From contig JALOCA010000002.1 in NCBI GenBank assembly GCA_023227965.1, positions 1 through 64,000 of the forward strand: a stretch of DNA of 64,000 nt, given 5' to 3'. Numbering within the stretch: the first letter of the stretch is position 1; every line of letters begins with the position of its first letter. A model generated the notes under the pieces. It searched no databases. It worked only from the letters and a program-made list of their open reading frames with translations, and was not told where the DNA came from. A program made the position numbers and the translations under genes. Below are positions 7,638 to 14,311 of the stretch, piece by piece. The stretch comes from Lentimicrobiaceae bacterium (GTDB taxonomy: Bacteria; Bacteroidota; Bacteroidia; Bacteroidales; JALOCA01).

Positions 7638-7985
7638 ATGGAACCAAAGAAGAATATTATTTTGGAAAAGAGTTTTGATTTTGCTTTACAGATTATTGAA
7701 TATTCTGAATTGCTGGAAGAGAGCAAAAAATATGTGATTGCACGACAGCTATTAAAATCAGGTACTTCCATAGGAGCAAATCTACGCGAAGCCCAAAATG
7801 CTGAGAGCAAAGATGATTTTATTCATAAAATAAAAATATCGGCAAAAGAAGCCGAAGAAACAGAATATTGGCTGCTTCTGTGCAAACATTCCAAATCTTA
7901 TCCCGATTGTGAAGTATTATTATCCGGAATAACAGAAATTAAAAAACTGCTCACCAGCATCATTGCTACTTCAAAAAAGCATTAG
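7638..7985 (+). CDS. Four helix bundle protein (23S rRNA intervening-sequence protein family)
   Basis: A 115-residue, all-helical protein with the family core SGTSIGANLREAQNAESKDD and KEAEETEYWLLL. The family was first found inside 23S rRNA intervening sequences and also includes the Avd accessory proteins of diversity-generating retroelements. Here it is free-standing inside an arsenic operon, as often seen in Bacteroidota, and its role is unknown. A deleted copy precedes it, a diverged intact copy lies at 15069, and perfect 27-bp direct repeats flank it, so it behaves like an inserted cassette rather than a resistance gene. Confidence 0.85.
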   Translation: MEPKKNIILEKSFDFALQIIEYSELLEESKKYVIARQLLKSGTSIGANLREAQNAESKDDFIHKIKISAKEAEETEYWLLLCKHSKSYPDCEVLLSGITEIKKLLTSIIATSKKH

Positions 7986-7989
7986 CACA

Positions 7990-8016
7990 TTAACTAATTA
8001 GCTAATTAACAAATTA
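7990..8016. repeat. 27-bp direct repeat, right copy
   Basis: Identical to 7607-7633 over 27 bases. It lies 5 bases past the stop of the four-helix-bundle gene and 7 bases before the ArsG-like ATG. Confidence 0.75.
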
Positions 8017-8023
8017 TCACATT

Positions 8024-8728
8024 ATGAACTTCCTCCAGCAACTTCTCGACAGCACAACCGCACCGATGCTAACGGCATTTCTTCTCGGTTTGATGACTGC
8101 CATCAGTCCGTGTCCGCTGGCAACCAACATCACCGCCATCGGTTACATCAGCAAAGACATTAAAGTCAAGCGAAAAGTGTTTATCAACGGTTTGCTCTAC
8201 ACTTTGGGCAGAGCAATCACCTACACCGGATTGGGTGTTATTTTATATTTTGGAGCAAGCAAATTCCAGATTTCTCGACTGTTTCAGGCAAATGGAGGAA
8301 AAATATTAGGTCCGTTGCTGCTCATCGTCGGGATTTTAATGCTTGATGTGATAAAATTCAGGTTGCCCGGTGGAGGTAGTCTCACCGATAAAATCAGCTC
8401 GAAATTAAAATTTAATTCCGGCTGGAGCGCCTTGCTGCTTGGGATTGTTTTTGCGATGGCTTTTTGTCCGTATTCCGGTGTGTTATATTTTGGAATGCTC
8501 ATTCCCATCACCATAACGAGCGCAGGCGGACTTTACCTTCCATTGGTTTTTGCCATTGCCACAGGATTGCCGGTAATAGTCATTGCCTGGCTTTTGGCTT
8601 ACAGCATTTCAAGCATAGGTTCATTTTACAACAAAATGAAAATCTTTGAAAAATGGTCAAGGTTGGTGATAGCTATTATATTTATCCTTGTCGGTATCTA
8701 CTACATTTTAATTTATTTTTTCAAATAA
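8024..8728 (+). CDS. ArsG-like permease of the CcdA/DsbD membrane fold
   Basis: A 234-residue protein with six predicted TM helices and two half-sites typical of CcdA-like proteins: TAISPCPLATN in helix 1 and FAMAFCPYSGVLYFGM in helix 4. Paired Cys-Pro motifs are used in this fold to pass electrons or bind soft metals across the inner membrane. Among the family, the ArsG group is described as exporting trivalent aminoaromatic arsenicals. The neighbouring ArsF-like gene and the arsenic island support that name over a cytochrome-biogenesis role. Substrate specificity cannot be read from the sequence. Confidence 0.75.
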   Translation: MNFLQQLLDSTTAPMLTAFLLGLMTAISPCPLATNITAIGYISKDIKVKRKVFINGLLYTLGRAITYTGLGVILYFGASKFQISRLFQANGGKILGPLLLIVGILMLDVIKFRLPGGGSLTDKISSKLKFNSGWSALLLGIVFAMAFCPYSGVLYFGMLIPITITSAGGLYLPLVFAIATGLPVIVIAWLLAYSISSIGSFYNKMKIFEKWSRLVIAIIFILVGIYYILIYFFK

Positions 8729-8752
8729 ATTTTCTATCAAAAAAATAAAATT

Positions 8753-9127
8753 ATGTCTGAAACAAAAAAACCTGGTTTTATTATGTGCGTTTGCACTGGA
8801 AAATGTCCCGGATTTTCAAAAATGGATATTTGGGATTTTATAAATAGAGTGAGAGTTGAACTACCGGTTGAATATGGATTTATCCATCCGCAACTTTGTG
8901 AGGAAGACGGAGACCGGTTTTTAAATGATTTTCTTAAAGCGCACCGGAAAGTTGTTATCGGAGCTTGTGCTCAAAATATGCAACGCAAGATGTTCCGAGA
9001 CGCTTTTGCAGAAGCCGGCCTCGACGTAAACAAAGATTTAACCGCAATTGATGTGCGCGACATGACTACCGATCAGGCAGTTGAAAAAGTCAATGCCGCA
9101 CTTGAAAAATTGGAGGAGAAGAAATGA
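8753..9127 (+). CDS. HdrA N-terminal-domain-like protein
   Basis: A 124-residue cytoplasmic protein resembling only the N-terminal domain of heterodisulfide reductase subunit A. Five Cys residues are placed as in that domain: C12, C14 and C18 in MCVCTGKCPG, C49 in HPQLCEEDG, and C72 in VVIGACAQNM, with the following RKMFRDAFAEAGL and IDVRDMTTDQAVEKVN also typical. The FAD-binding and ferredoxin parts of HdrA are absent. It overlaps the ferredoxin gene by 4 bases, so the two probably form an electron-transfer pair. It opens the five-gene DGC module and has no strong ribosome site, unlike the four genes after it. Confidence 0.7.
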   Translation: MSETKKPGFIMCVCTGKCPGFSKMDIWDFINRVRVELPVEYGFIHPQLCEEDGDRFLNDFLKAHRKVVIGACAQNMQRKMFRDAFAEAGLDVNKDLTAIDVRDMTTDQAVEKVNAALEKLEEKK

Positions 9128-9414
9128 GCGAAACCACTTTCATGGGAGTTGAACGCGATAAAATCGATTGGAATCCAACCATTGATTATACAAAATGTGA
9201 TTTTTGTATAGAATGCACCAAATTTTGTCCCCATCAAGTCTTTGAAGTTAGAAAAACTGAAAATATTAAATTGATTGTAAAGAATCCTAATAATTGTGTG
9301 GTTTTTTGCCGGGCATGCTCAAAGATTTGCGGTCCCGACGCACTATCGTTTCCTGATAAAAATGCGACGACTCAACGAATCAAGGAAATAAGAAAGGAGG
9401 AAAACAATGATTGA
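9124..9414 (+). CDS. Ferredoxin with two [4Fe-4S] motifs
   Basis: A 96-residue protein with C25-C28-C31-C35 (CDFCIECTKFCP) and C58-C62-C65-C69 (CVVFCRACSKICGP). The first cluster motif is canonical CX2CX2CX3CP. The second starts CX3C, a slight variant. This suggests two low-potential [4Fe-4S] clusters and a cytoplasmic electron carrier. It overlaps the HdrA-N-like gene by 4 bases and the DGC-GcvH fusion gene by 8, so all three are translationally coupled. A GGAGG ribosome site precedes the ATG. The acceptor of its electrons is not known; the fusion protein next door is the obvious candidate. Confidence 0.85.
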   Translation: MSETTFMGVERDKIDWNPTIDYTKCDFCIECTKFCPHQVFEVRKTENIKLIVKNPNNCVVFCRACSKICGPDALSFPDKNATTQRIKEIRKEENND

Positions 9415-10264
9415 AAATTATGCCATCCTGCCCTGCAACGGTTTGGATAAATGCGCTGGAGCAATTTCAAGGGAAATAGCGATAAAATTGTGCGAAAACG
9501 CTAAAAATGAAATTATATGCCCTGTATTTTACAGAGTTGCTGAAGCGAAATACAATAAAATTGCGGGCGAACATCCTCTTTTAGTCATAGATGGCTGTCA
9601 GACCCGATGCGCGAGTAAACTTGCTGCGGAAAAGAATTTAAAAGTTTCCAAAAAAATAACAATAACCGAAGAAGCTAAAACCCATAATGTTGAATTAAAG
9701 AGCAACCTCAGACTTCTGAAAAATGAAAATGCTCTGATAGAAATAATATTAAACGGACTCAACAGTGCCGAAGAGAAAGCCGCATCATCTTCTGATAAAA
9801 CAAATGCTTCGTACAATTTCGAATACGAAACATATCAAAAAGACAAATTCCTCTTCAGGGTACCTAAGAACCCCGAAATTTACTTTAATGAAAATGATTG
9901 CTGGGCTTATGTAATCGGAAACCGGGCCAGAATAGGCGTTACAGATTTCGTTCAACAAAACCTTTCCGATATTCTATATTATACACCGCCCGAAATTGGC
10001 GCGGAAAATGACCAATTCGGCGAAGTTGGTGAGATTGAATCGTCAAAGAGTGTAATCGATATAATTTCACCTGTTAGCGGTAAGGTTGTTTCTATAAATG
10101 AAACGCTCATAGAAAAACCGGAACTTATCAACGAAAATCCCTATGAATTGGGTTGGATTGCAGAACTTGAATTGACTGATTTTGAGAGTGACAAAGAACT
10201 CTTAGTCGGATTCGACAAGTATTTAGAAATAATGAAAAAAAAGTTGGAGGACTTAAATGCATAA
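9407..10264 (+). CDS. DGC domain - glycine-cleavage-H-like lipoyl domain fusion
   Basis: A 285-residue fusion. Residues 1-120 form a DGC (putative zinc-binding) domain, with C10, C16, the D62-G63-C64 motif and C68 in IDGCQTRCASKLA. Residues 140-280 resemble the GcvH lipoyl carrier: RIGVTDFVQQNLSDI, EIGAENDQFGEVGE, then GEIESSKSVIDIISPVSGKV, with K214 at the position lipoylated in GcvH, and PELINENPYELGW. GcvH shuttles an aminomethyl group on lipoate, but related proteins carry sulfur in HdrA-linked pathways. A reduced lipoyl dithiol binds As(III) tightly, so arsenic handling is plausible here but is inference. A strong AGGAGG site precedes the ATG. Confidence 0.75.
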   Translation: MIENYAILPCNGLDKCAGAISREIAIKLCENAKNEIICPVFYRVAEAKYNKIAGEHPLLVIDGCQTRCASKLAAEKNLKVSKKITITEEAKTHNVELKSNLRLLKNENALIEIILNGLNSAEEKAASSSDKTNASYNFEYETYQKDKFLFRVPKNPEIYFNENDCWAYVIGNRARIGVTDFVQQNLSDILYYTPPEIGAENDQFGEVGEIESSKSVIDIISPVSGKVVSINETLIEKPELINENPYELGWIAELELTDFESDKELLVGFDKYLEIMKKKLEDLNA

Positions 10265-10649
10265 AAAAGTGAAAGTTATCCCATGCAGTGGCATTGGTAA
10301 AGTATACGGTCTCATGGCAAGAGAAGCTGCTTTGAAAACAGTCCATGAATTATGTCCGGAAAAATCAGAAACAGTTTGCCTTGCTTACATAGTAACCGGC
10401 GACAAAGAAGCTAAAGAAAAAATCGAAGGTTATGATTGCATTACCGTTGACGGTTGCCCAAAAATGTGTGCTTCAAAAAATGTTTCAATAGCTGGAGGCA
10501 TTATAATAGAAGAAGTTAAAGTCCTTGACACGGTGAAAGAACATAAAGGGAAAAAATTCGGTACACCTACACAGCTTGATGCTGACGGCGAAGTAGTAAT
10601 AAGTGAAATCGCGGCTAAAATCGCAGCTAAAATAAATAAAATCAATTAA
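10257..10649 (+). CDS. DGC-domain putative zinc-binding protein, second paralogue
   Basis: A 130-residue stand-alone DGC protein. C10 lies in VIPCSGIGKVYG and the D65-G66-C67 motif with C71 in VDGCPKMCASKN, the same layout as the N-terminal half of the preceding fusion. The family is called zinc-binding from its Cys pattern only, with no established reaction. It often occurs beside ArsR, ArsM and ACR3 genes, which this island repeats. It overlaps the fusion gene by 8 bases and has a GGAGG ribosome site inside the end of that gene, so it is coupled to it. Confidence 0.75.
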   Translation: MHKKVKVIPCSGIGKVYGLMAREAALKTVHELCPEKSETVCLAYIVTGDKEAKEKIEGYDCITVDGCPKMCASKNVSIAGGIIIEEVKVLDTVKEHKGKKFGTPTQLDADGEVVISEIAAKIAAKINKIN

Positions 10650-10665
10650 GTAAGGAGAAATATTA

Positions 10666-11106
10666 ATGTCAAAAGTAGGTATATTATCATGCAGTGGCGA
10701 GGAATGCCTCGGCGGAACCATTTCAAGGCTCGCCACGAGAAAAGTTCTTGAGGAACTTAAATTTATCGATACAGTAACACTCTGTCTACCACTGTATCTT
10801 GCGGGCGGCGAAGAAGAAAGAACCTTTGCAAAAGTATTTCCAACAATATCGGTTGATGGCTGCGCTAAACTTTGTGCTAAAAGAAGCACTGAAAAATATA
10901 GCGGCAAGATAAACGGTTCTTTAGATGTTTCGAAAATCATAGGTAATAAAAACGCACTGAATACAGAAATCGTAAGGAATCAAGATCTTACAGATGAGCA
11001 CCTTCAAATGGTAGATAAAGTTGCCAGCGAAATCGTAAAAATAATAAGCAGCTTGCCTCCAAATTCTTATTCCGGAAAATTTGGTGGATGTTCCTGCGGT
11101 AGTTGA
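10666..11106 (+). CDS. DGC-domain putative zinc-binding protein, third paralogue
   Basis: A 146-residue DGC protein with C9 and C14 (LSCSGEECLGG), C40, and the D64-G65-C66 motif with C70 (VDGCAKLCAKRS). It ends in GGCSCGS, an extra Cys-X-Cys tail that the other two paralogues lack and that could bind a soft metal. An AAGGAG ribosome site precedes the ATG by 8 bases. It closes the module: no further coding sequence follows for about 420 bases and the next gene has its own operator-like promoter. Confidence 0.75.
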   Translation: MSKVGILSCSGEECLGGTISRLATRKVLEELKFIDTVTLCLPLYLAGGEEERTFAKVFPTISVDGCAKLCAKRSTEKYSGKINGSLDVSKIIGNKNALNTEIVRNQDLTDEHLQMVDKVASEIVKIISSLPPNSYSGKFGGCSCGS

Positions 11107-11169
11107 TGATAGTTTTAGGAAATCTTTACCTTTAAATAACCCCTAAGCGTACATTAATTAGCAAACAAC

Positions 11170-11283
11170 ATGATAACCAAAAAGATTTCACGGAAAAAAT
11201 ATACTTCTGAAAGTTGGAAAACGCAAAAAGGATACGGACTTGCCGATGGCAAGCCTGTTGTTTCGCTACAGGATTTATCATAA
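11170..11283 (+). other. Possible small or broken ORF in the gap after the DGC module
   Basis: An ATG at 11170 opens 37 codons (ITKKISRKKYTSESWKTQKG and so on) to a TAA at 11281, and the same frame then continues 22 codons (LGKQMVSNCRMAMPVSSGWY) to a TGA. It may be a small basic peptide gene or a roughly 60-codon gene broken by a nonsense codon. No family was recognised and there is no clear ribosome site. The rest of 11107-11525 is AT-rich and holds the operators described separately. Confidence 0.25.
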
Positions 11284-11452
11284 TTGGGAAAACAAATGGT
11301 ATCCAACTGTCGAATGGCTATGCCTGTTTCTTCAGGTTGGTACATCGGTTGAATTTTAATTGATTTTATGAATACATTCTCTATAAATAATAACAGGTAA
11401 ATATTTGATTTTATATGTTTTATAACCTTGTAATAAAAAAACAAAATTATTT

Positions 11453-11468
11453 AACGTATTATTACGTT
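11453..11468. promoter_or_regulatory. Palindromic operator AACGTA-N4-TACGTT
   Basis: A perfect 6-bp inverted repeat around TTAT, centred 28 bp upstream of a second similar site. It covers the region where a -33 element would lie for the -7 box at 11485. It has the same CGTA-N4-TACG core as the operator at 6140. Confidence 0.55.
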
Positions 11469-11480
11469 ATTTCAAAATAA

Positions 11481-11496
11481 GACGTATTTTTGCGTC
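11481..11496 (+). promoter_or_regulatory. -7 box TATTTTTG inside a second operator (GACGTA-N4-TGCGTC)
   Basis: GACGTA TTTT TGCGTC is an inverted repeat with one mismatched pair, and it contains the perfect -7 box TATTTTTG at 11485-11492. The lipoprotein gene starts at 11526, giving a short leader. The site pair looks like a repressed promoter for the second half of the island. Confidence 0.55.
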
Positions 11497-11525
11497 ATAG
11501 AAATATTAATCTTAAAACCAATTGT

Positions 11526-12344
11526 ATGAAACTTATTCGAAAAATCGTTTTTTTAATGATCTGCGGATCGTTAATGGTGTCCTGCAACAACTCACAAACA
11601 TCGGCGAAAGCCAATAATACGGTATCTGCCGCGACTAATTTCCAAAAGGGAATTACACCAACGGAAAATAAAGCAGATGATAAAATAGCTGCTACCAACA
11701 AAGCAGGTAAAGTTGTCTTCCTTGTTGCTTTTGATCAGACAGGAAAAGACAAGGATAAGGCAATGGCTGTTGCCAAAAAAGTATCTGCAAAAAAATCAAA
11801 AACTATTGAAGTCATTGAATTAAATACTGCTGATGCAAGCAACAGAACATTGGTTAGCAAATATCGTTTAGCCGGTGCACCCATGCCACTTATTCTTGTT
11901 ATTGATAAAAACGGTATTGCGTGCGGAGGGCTTACGTTAAAGGATGCAACGCCTGATGCCCTGCTAAAAATAATTCCTTCTCCAAAATACTCTGAAATAA
12001 TGAAAGCTCTTGATGAGAAAAAAGCTGTTTTTGTTGTGGCTTATACGGAAAAAATGGTAGATAAGGCTAAGGCAATAGTTAATTGCAACGAAGCTGCCAA
12101 AGCAATGAATAATGGTGCCGTAGTGGTACAAATTAATATTGAAAGTAAAGAAGAAACAACACTTTTTGATGATTTAAAAATAAATACCATGTCGAAGGAA
12201 CCACTTATTTATGTTATTAATAAGTCAGGTCAGGTAACCCAGACATTTGATATTAAAGCAAATAAAACTCAATTAACCGCGGCAGCCAAAAAGGTGGCAA
12301 GTAGTTGTTGCGGTAGTGGTAGCAGTTGTGCCCCCAAAAAATAG
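11526..12344 (+). CDS. Lipoprotein with two thioredoxin-like domains and a Cys-rich tail
   Basis: A 272-residue lipoprotein. The signal peptide ends in the lipobox LMVSC with C20 as the lipidated residue. Two similar alpha/beta domains follow, at about 60-155 and 160-255: each has a strand such as VVFLVAFDQ or AVFVVAYTE, a helix, and a cis-Pro-like segment (APMPLILVIDKNG, KEPLIYVINKSG). Neither carries a CXXC motif. The C-terminus has C261, C262 and C268 in SSCCGSGSSC, which could bind arsenic or another soft metal. The ATG at 11526 was preferred because it begins the signal peptide. Likely anchored in the periplasm or outer membrane, ahead of an ABC exporter. Confidence 0.7.
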   Translation: MKLIRKIVFLMICGSLMVSCNNSQTSAKANNTVSAATNFQKGITPTENKADDKIAATNKAGKVVFLVAFDQTGKDKDKAMAVAKKVSAKKSKTIEVIELNTADASNRTLVSKYRLAGAPMPLILVIDKNGIACGGLTLKDATPDALLKIIPSPKYSEIMKALDEKKAVFVVAYTEKMVDKAKAIVNCNEAAKAMNNGAVVVQINIESKEETTLFDDLKINTMSKEPLIYVINKSGQVTQTFDIKANKTQLTAAAKKVASSCCGSGSSCAPKK

Positions 12345-12369
12345 CAATTTTTTTTAACAATCTGTTTTT

Positions 12370-13590
12370 ATGAATATTTATAAAATAGTTTGGTTGGAAC
12401 TACTAAACCGTAAATCTCAACTGATCAGTGGCATACTGGCAATTACCCTTGGTATAGCTGTAATCGTTGCCATACAAAGTATTTCGAAAGTATCGAAAGA
12501 AAATGTGGCAAAAAAACTTGATAACCTGGGTGCAAACATTATGGTATTGCCGCAAGGCGGCAGCATTGACGATTATTATACATCGGATATTGATGCACCG
12601 ACTATCCCAATGGATTATGTGGAGCGAATTTTAAACTCTACCATACAAGGAGTTGACAATATGTCGCCCAAACTTACCCGGCGAATAAAGGTTGGAGAAA
12701 ACAGTATTGTTCTTACAGGAATTTTACCAAAAAGCGAAATTGCATCGAAGCCATTGTGGCAAAATTCAGGATTGTCGGGCAATGATGTTAAAGCCTCCTG
12801 CGCTCCCACAGCCGGGGCAAACAAATCATTAGGCTATAAAGATGAAAAACTACAGCGAAAAGTAATAGACACCTTGCAGCGACTGGATTGTTTAGCCGGT
12901 TCGCAGGCAGCCAAACAATTAAACCTTAAAGAAAACTCCAAGCTTTCCATTTCTGGCAAAGAGTTTAACGTGGTTAAAATTCTACCCGAAACTGGCACGG
13001 TGGACGACGACCGTGTATTTGCACATTTAGCGACTGTTCAGGAATTATTAGGTATTCCAAATCAAATAAGTGCCATCGAAATAATGGGCTGTTGCAACGC
13101 CATTTCGGAAGGATTGCTCGGAAAACTACGTAATATTTTACCCGATACCCGCATCACCACCATTAGTCAGATTGTTTCCACTCAAATAGAAACCAACCAA
13201 CTGATGAATAAGGTTTCGTTGGTTTTTCTCATCATCATTTTCTTTGTTGGTAGTATTTCGATGGGTAATTACATGTGGGCTAATGTGAACGAACGAAAAA
13301 AGGAAATAGGCACCCTGCGAATGATCGGTGCATCAAAAAAAACGATTTATCAGTTATTTTTATTAAAAGCTTTATTTTTAGGCATTAGCGGTGGAATTGC
13401 CGGCTATATTGTTGGCACTCTCGCCGGTTTAATTTTAGGTCCTTATCTGGCTGGTATGGTAGTACAGCCGGTTTACATTTATTTACTATGGTCGGTTATT
13501 TTATCAATAATTATTGCATTTGCCGGAACAATAATCCCTGCATACATGGCTGCTAAGATTGATCCACACACTAATTTACAGGAGGCTTAA
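12370..13590 (+). CDS. FtsX-family ABC transporter permease (MacB-like)
   Basis: A 406-residue permease with one N-terminal TM helix (about 17-38), a periplasmic domain of roughly 230 residues and three C-terminal helices (about 278-300, 327-352, 370-395). The FtsX-type block NERKKEIGTLRMIGASKKTI is clear. The periplasmic part has Cys residues at about 142, 177 and an EIMGCCNAIS motif, unusual in MacB-like permeases and suggestive of thiol chemistry in this setting. It is followed 3 bases later by its ATPase. Such four-helix permeases usually drive mechanical export or protein extraction, not channel transport. Confidence 0.85.
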   Translation: MNIYKIVWLELLNRKSQLISGILAITLGIAVIVAIQSISKVSKENVAKKLDNLGANIMVLPQGGSIDDYYTSDIDAPTIPMDYVERILNSTIQGVDNMSPKLTRRIKVGENSIVLTGILPKSEIASKPLWQNSGLSGNDVKASCAPTAGANKSLGYKDEKLQRKVIDTLQRLDCLAGSQAAKQLNLKENSKLSISGKEFNVVKILPETGTVDDDRVFAHLATVQELLGIPNQISAIEIMGCCNAISEGLLGKLRNILPDTRITTISQIVSTQIETNQLMNKVSLVFLIIIFFVGSISMGNYMWANVNERKKEIGTLRMIGASKKTIYQLFLLKALFLGISGGIAGYIVGTLAGLILGPYLAGMVVQPVYIYLLWSVILSIIIAFAGTIIPAYMAAKIDPHTNLQEA

Positions 13591-13593
13591 GAA

Positions 13594-14292
13594 ATGATCA
13601 TTAAAGTTGAAAAACTCACAAAACAATACAGACATAAAGACGGTTTGATTGATGCGTTAAGCAATATAAGTTTTGCTGTAGAAAAAGGCAGTTTTGTAAC
13701 CATTACCGGACCTTCAGGTTCAGGAAAAAGCACCTTGTTGCTATCGTTGTTCGGGTTAATAAAACCCACATCCGGAAAGATATTTTTCAACGATGCGGAA
13801 ATTAGTAATGCAACGGATAATGAATTAGCCGAAATCCGTCAGAAACACGTTGGTTTTATTATGCAAAATTTTGCCCTGATACCTTACCTGACAACCATTC
13901 ATAATATAATGGTTCCCCTGACATTAGAAAAGATCAAAAAAAATGAGCAATGGGAACGGGCAATGGAAGTACTGAAATTTATCGGATTGGAAAATCGCGT
14001 AAATCATTTACCACGGGAATTATCAACCGGCCAGCAACAACGAGTGGCCATTGCACGGGCATTGGTTCATCACCCTTCGGTAATATTGGCTGACGAACCT
14101 ACCGGAAATCTGGACCCTGCATTATCATTGGAAATACTCGATTTTCTAAAAAAAATAAATCAAACCAAAGGTATTACCGTGATTATGGTTACGCACAGCC
14201 CCGTTGCAGCCGGGTATGGAAACCTAAAAATTCATTTGAGTGACGGACATTTGTCAGAACAAAAAGTCAGGGAATCTGTTCTTGTTTCTTAA
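13594..14292 (+). CDS. ABC transporter ATP-binding protein (LolD/MacB type)
   Basis: A 232-residue ATPase with Walker A GPSGSGKST at 39-47, Q-loop in GFIMQNFALIPYL, signature LSTGQQQRVAIARAL, Walker B VILADEPTGNLDP and the switch His in MVTHSP. This is the subfamily that pairs with FtsX-type permeases, and the partner ends 3 bases upstream. An AGGAGG ribosome site lies within the last codons of the permease gene. The pair probably powers a periplasmic or envelope step for the metalloid island. The substrate is not known. Confidence 0.92.
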   Translation: MIIKVEKLTKQYRHKDGLIDALSNISFAVEKGSFVTITGPSGSGKSTLLLSLFGLIKPTSGKIFFNDAEISNATDNELAEIRQKHVGFIMQNFALIPYLTTIHNIMVPLTLEKIKKNEQWERAMEVLKFIGLENRVNHLPRELSTGQQQRVAIARALVHHPSVILADEPTGNLDPALSLEILDFLKKINQTKGITVIMVTHSPVAAGYGNLKIHLSDGHLSEQKVRESVLVS

Positions 14293-14311
14293 TTTTGTAA
14301 AAAAATGAATT

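Noticed and set aside
7005..8022. attC/integron cassette sites around the four-helix-bundle gene
   Set aside because: The flanking repeats are short AT-rich direct repeats without the attC core sites, and no integrase is in the window.
11154..11444. Minus-strand ORF of 96 codons after the DGC module
   Set aside because: It runs against the operon, has no ribosome site, starts in AT-rich sequence and overlaps the small plus-strand frame; no motif was found.
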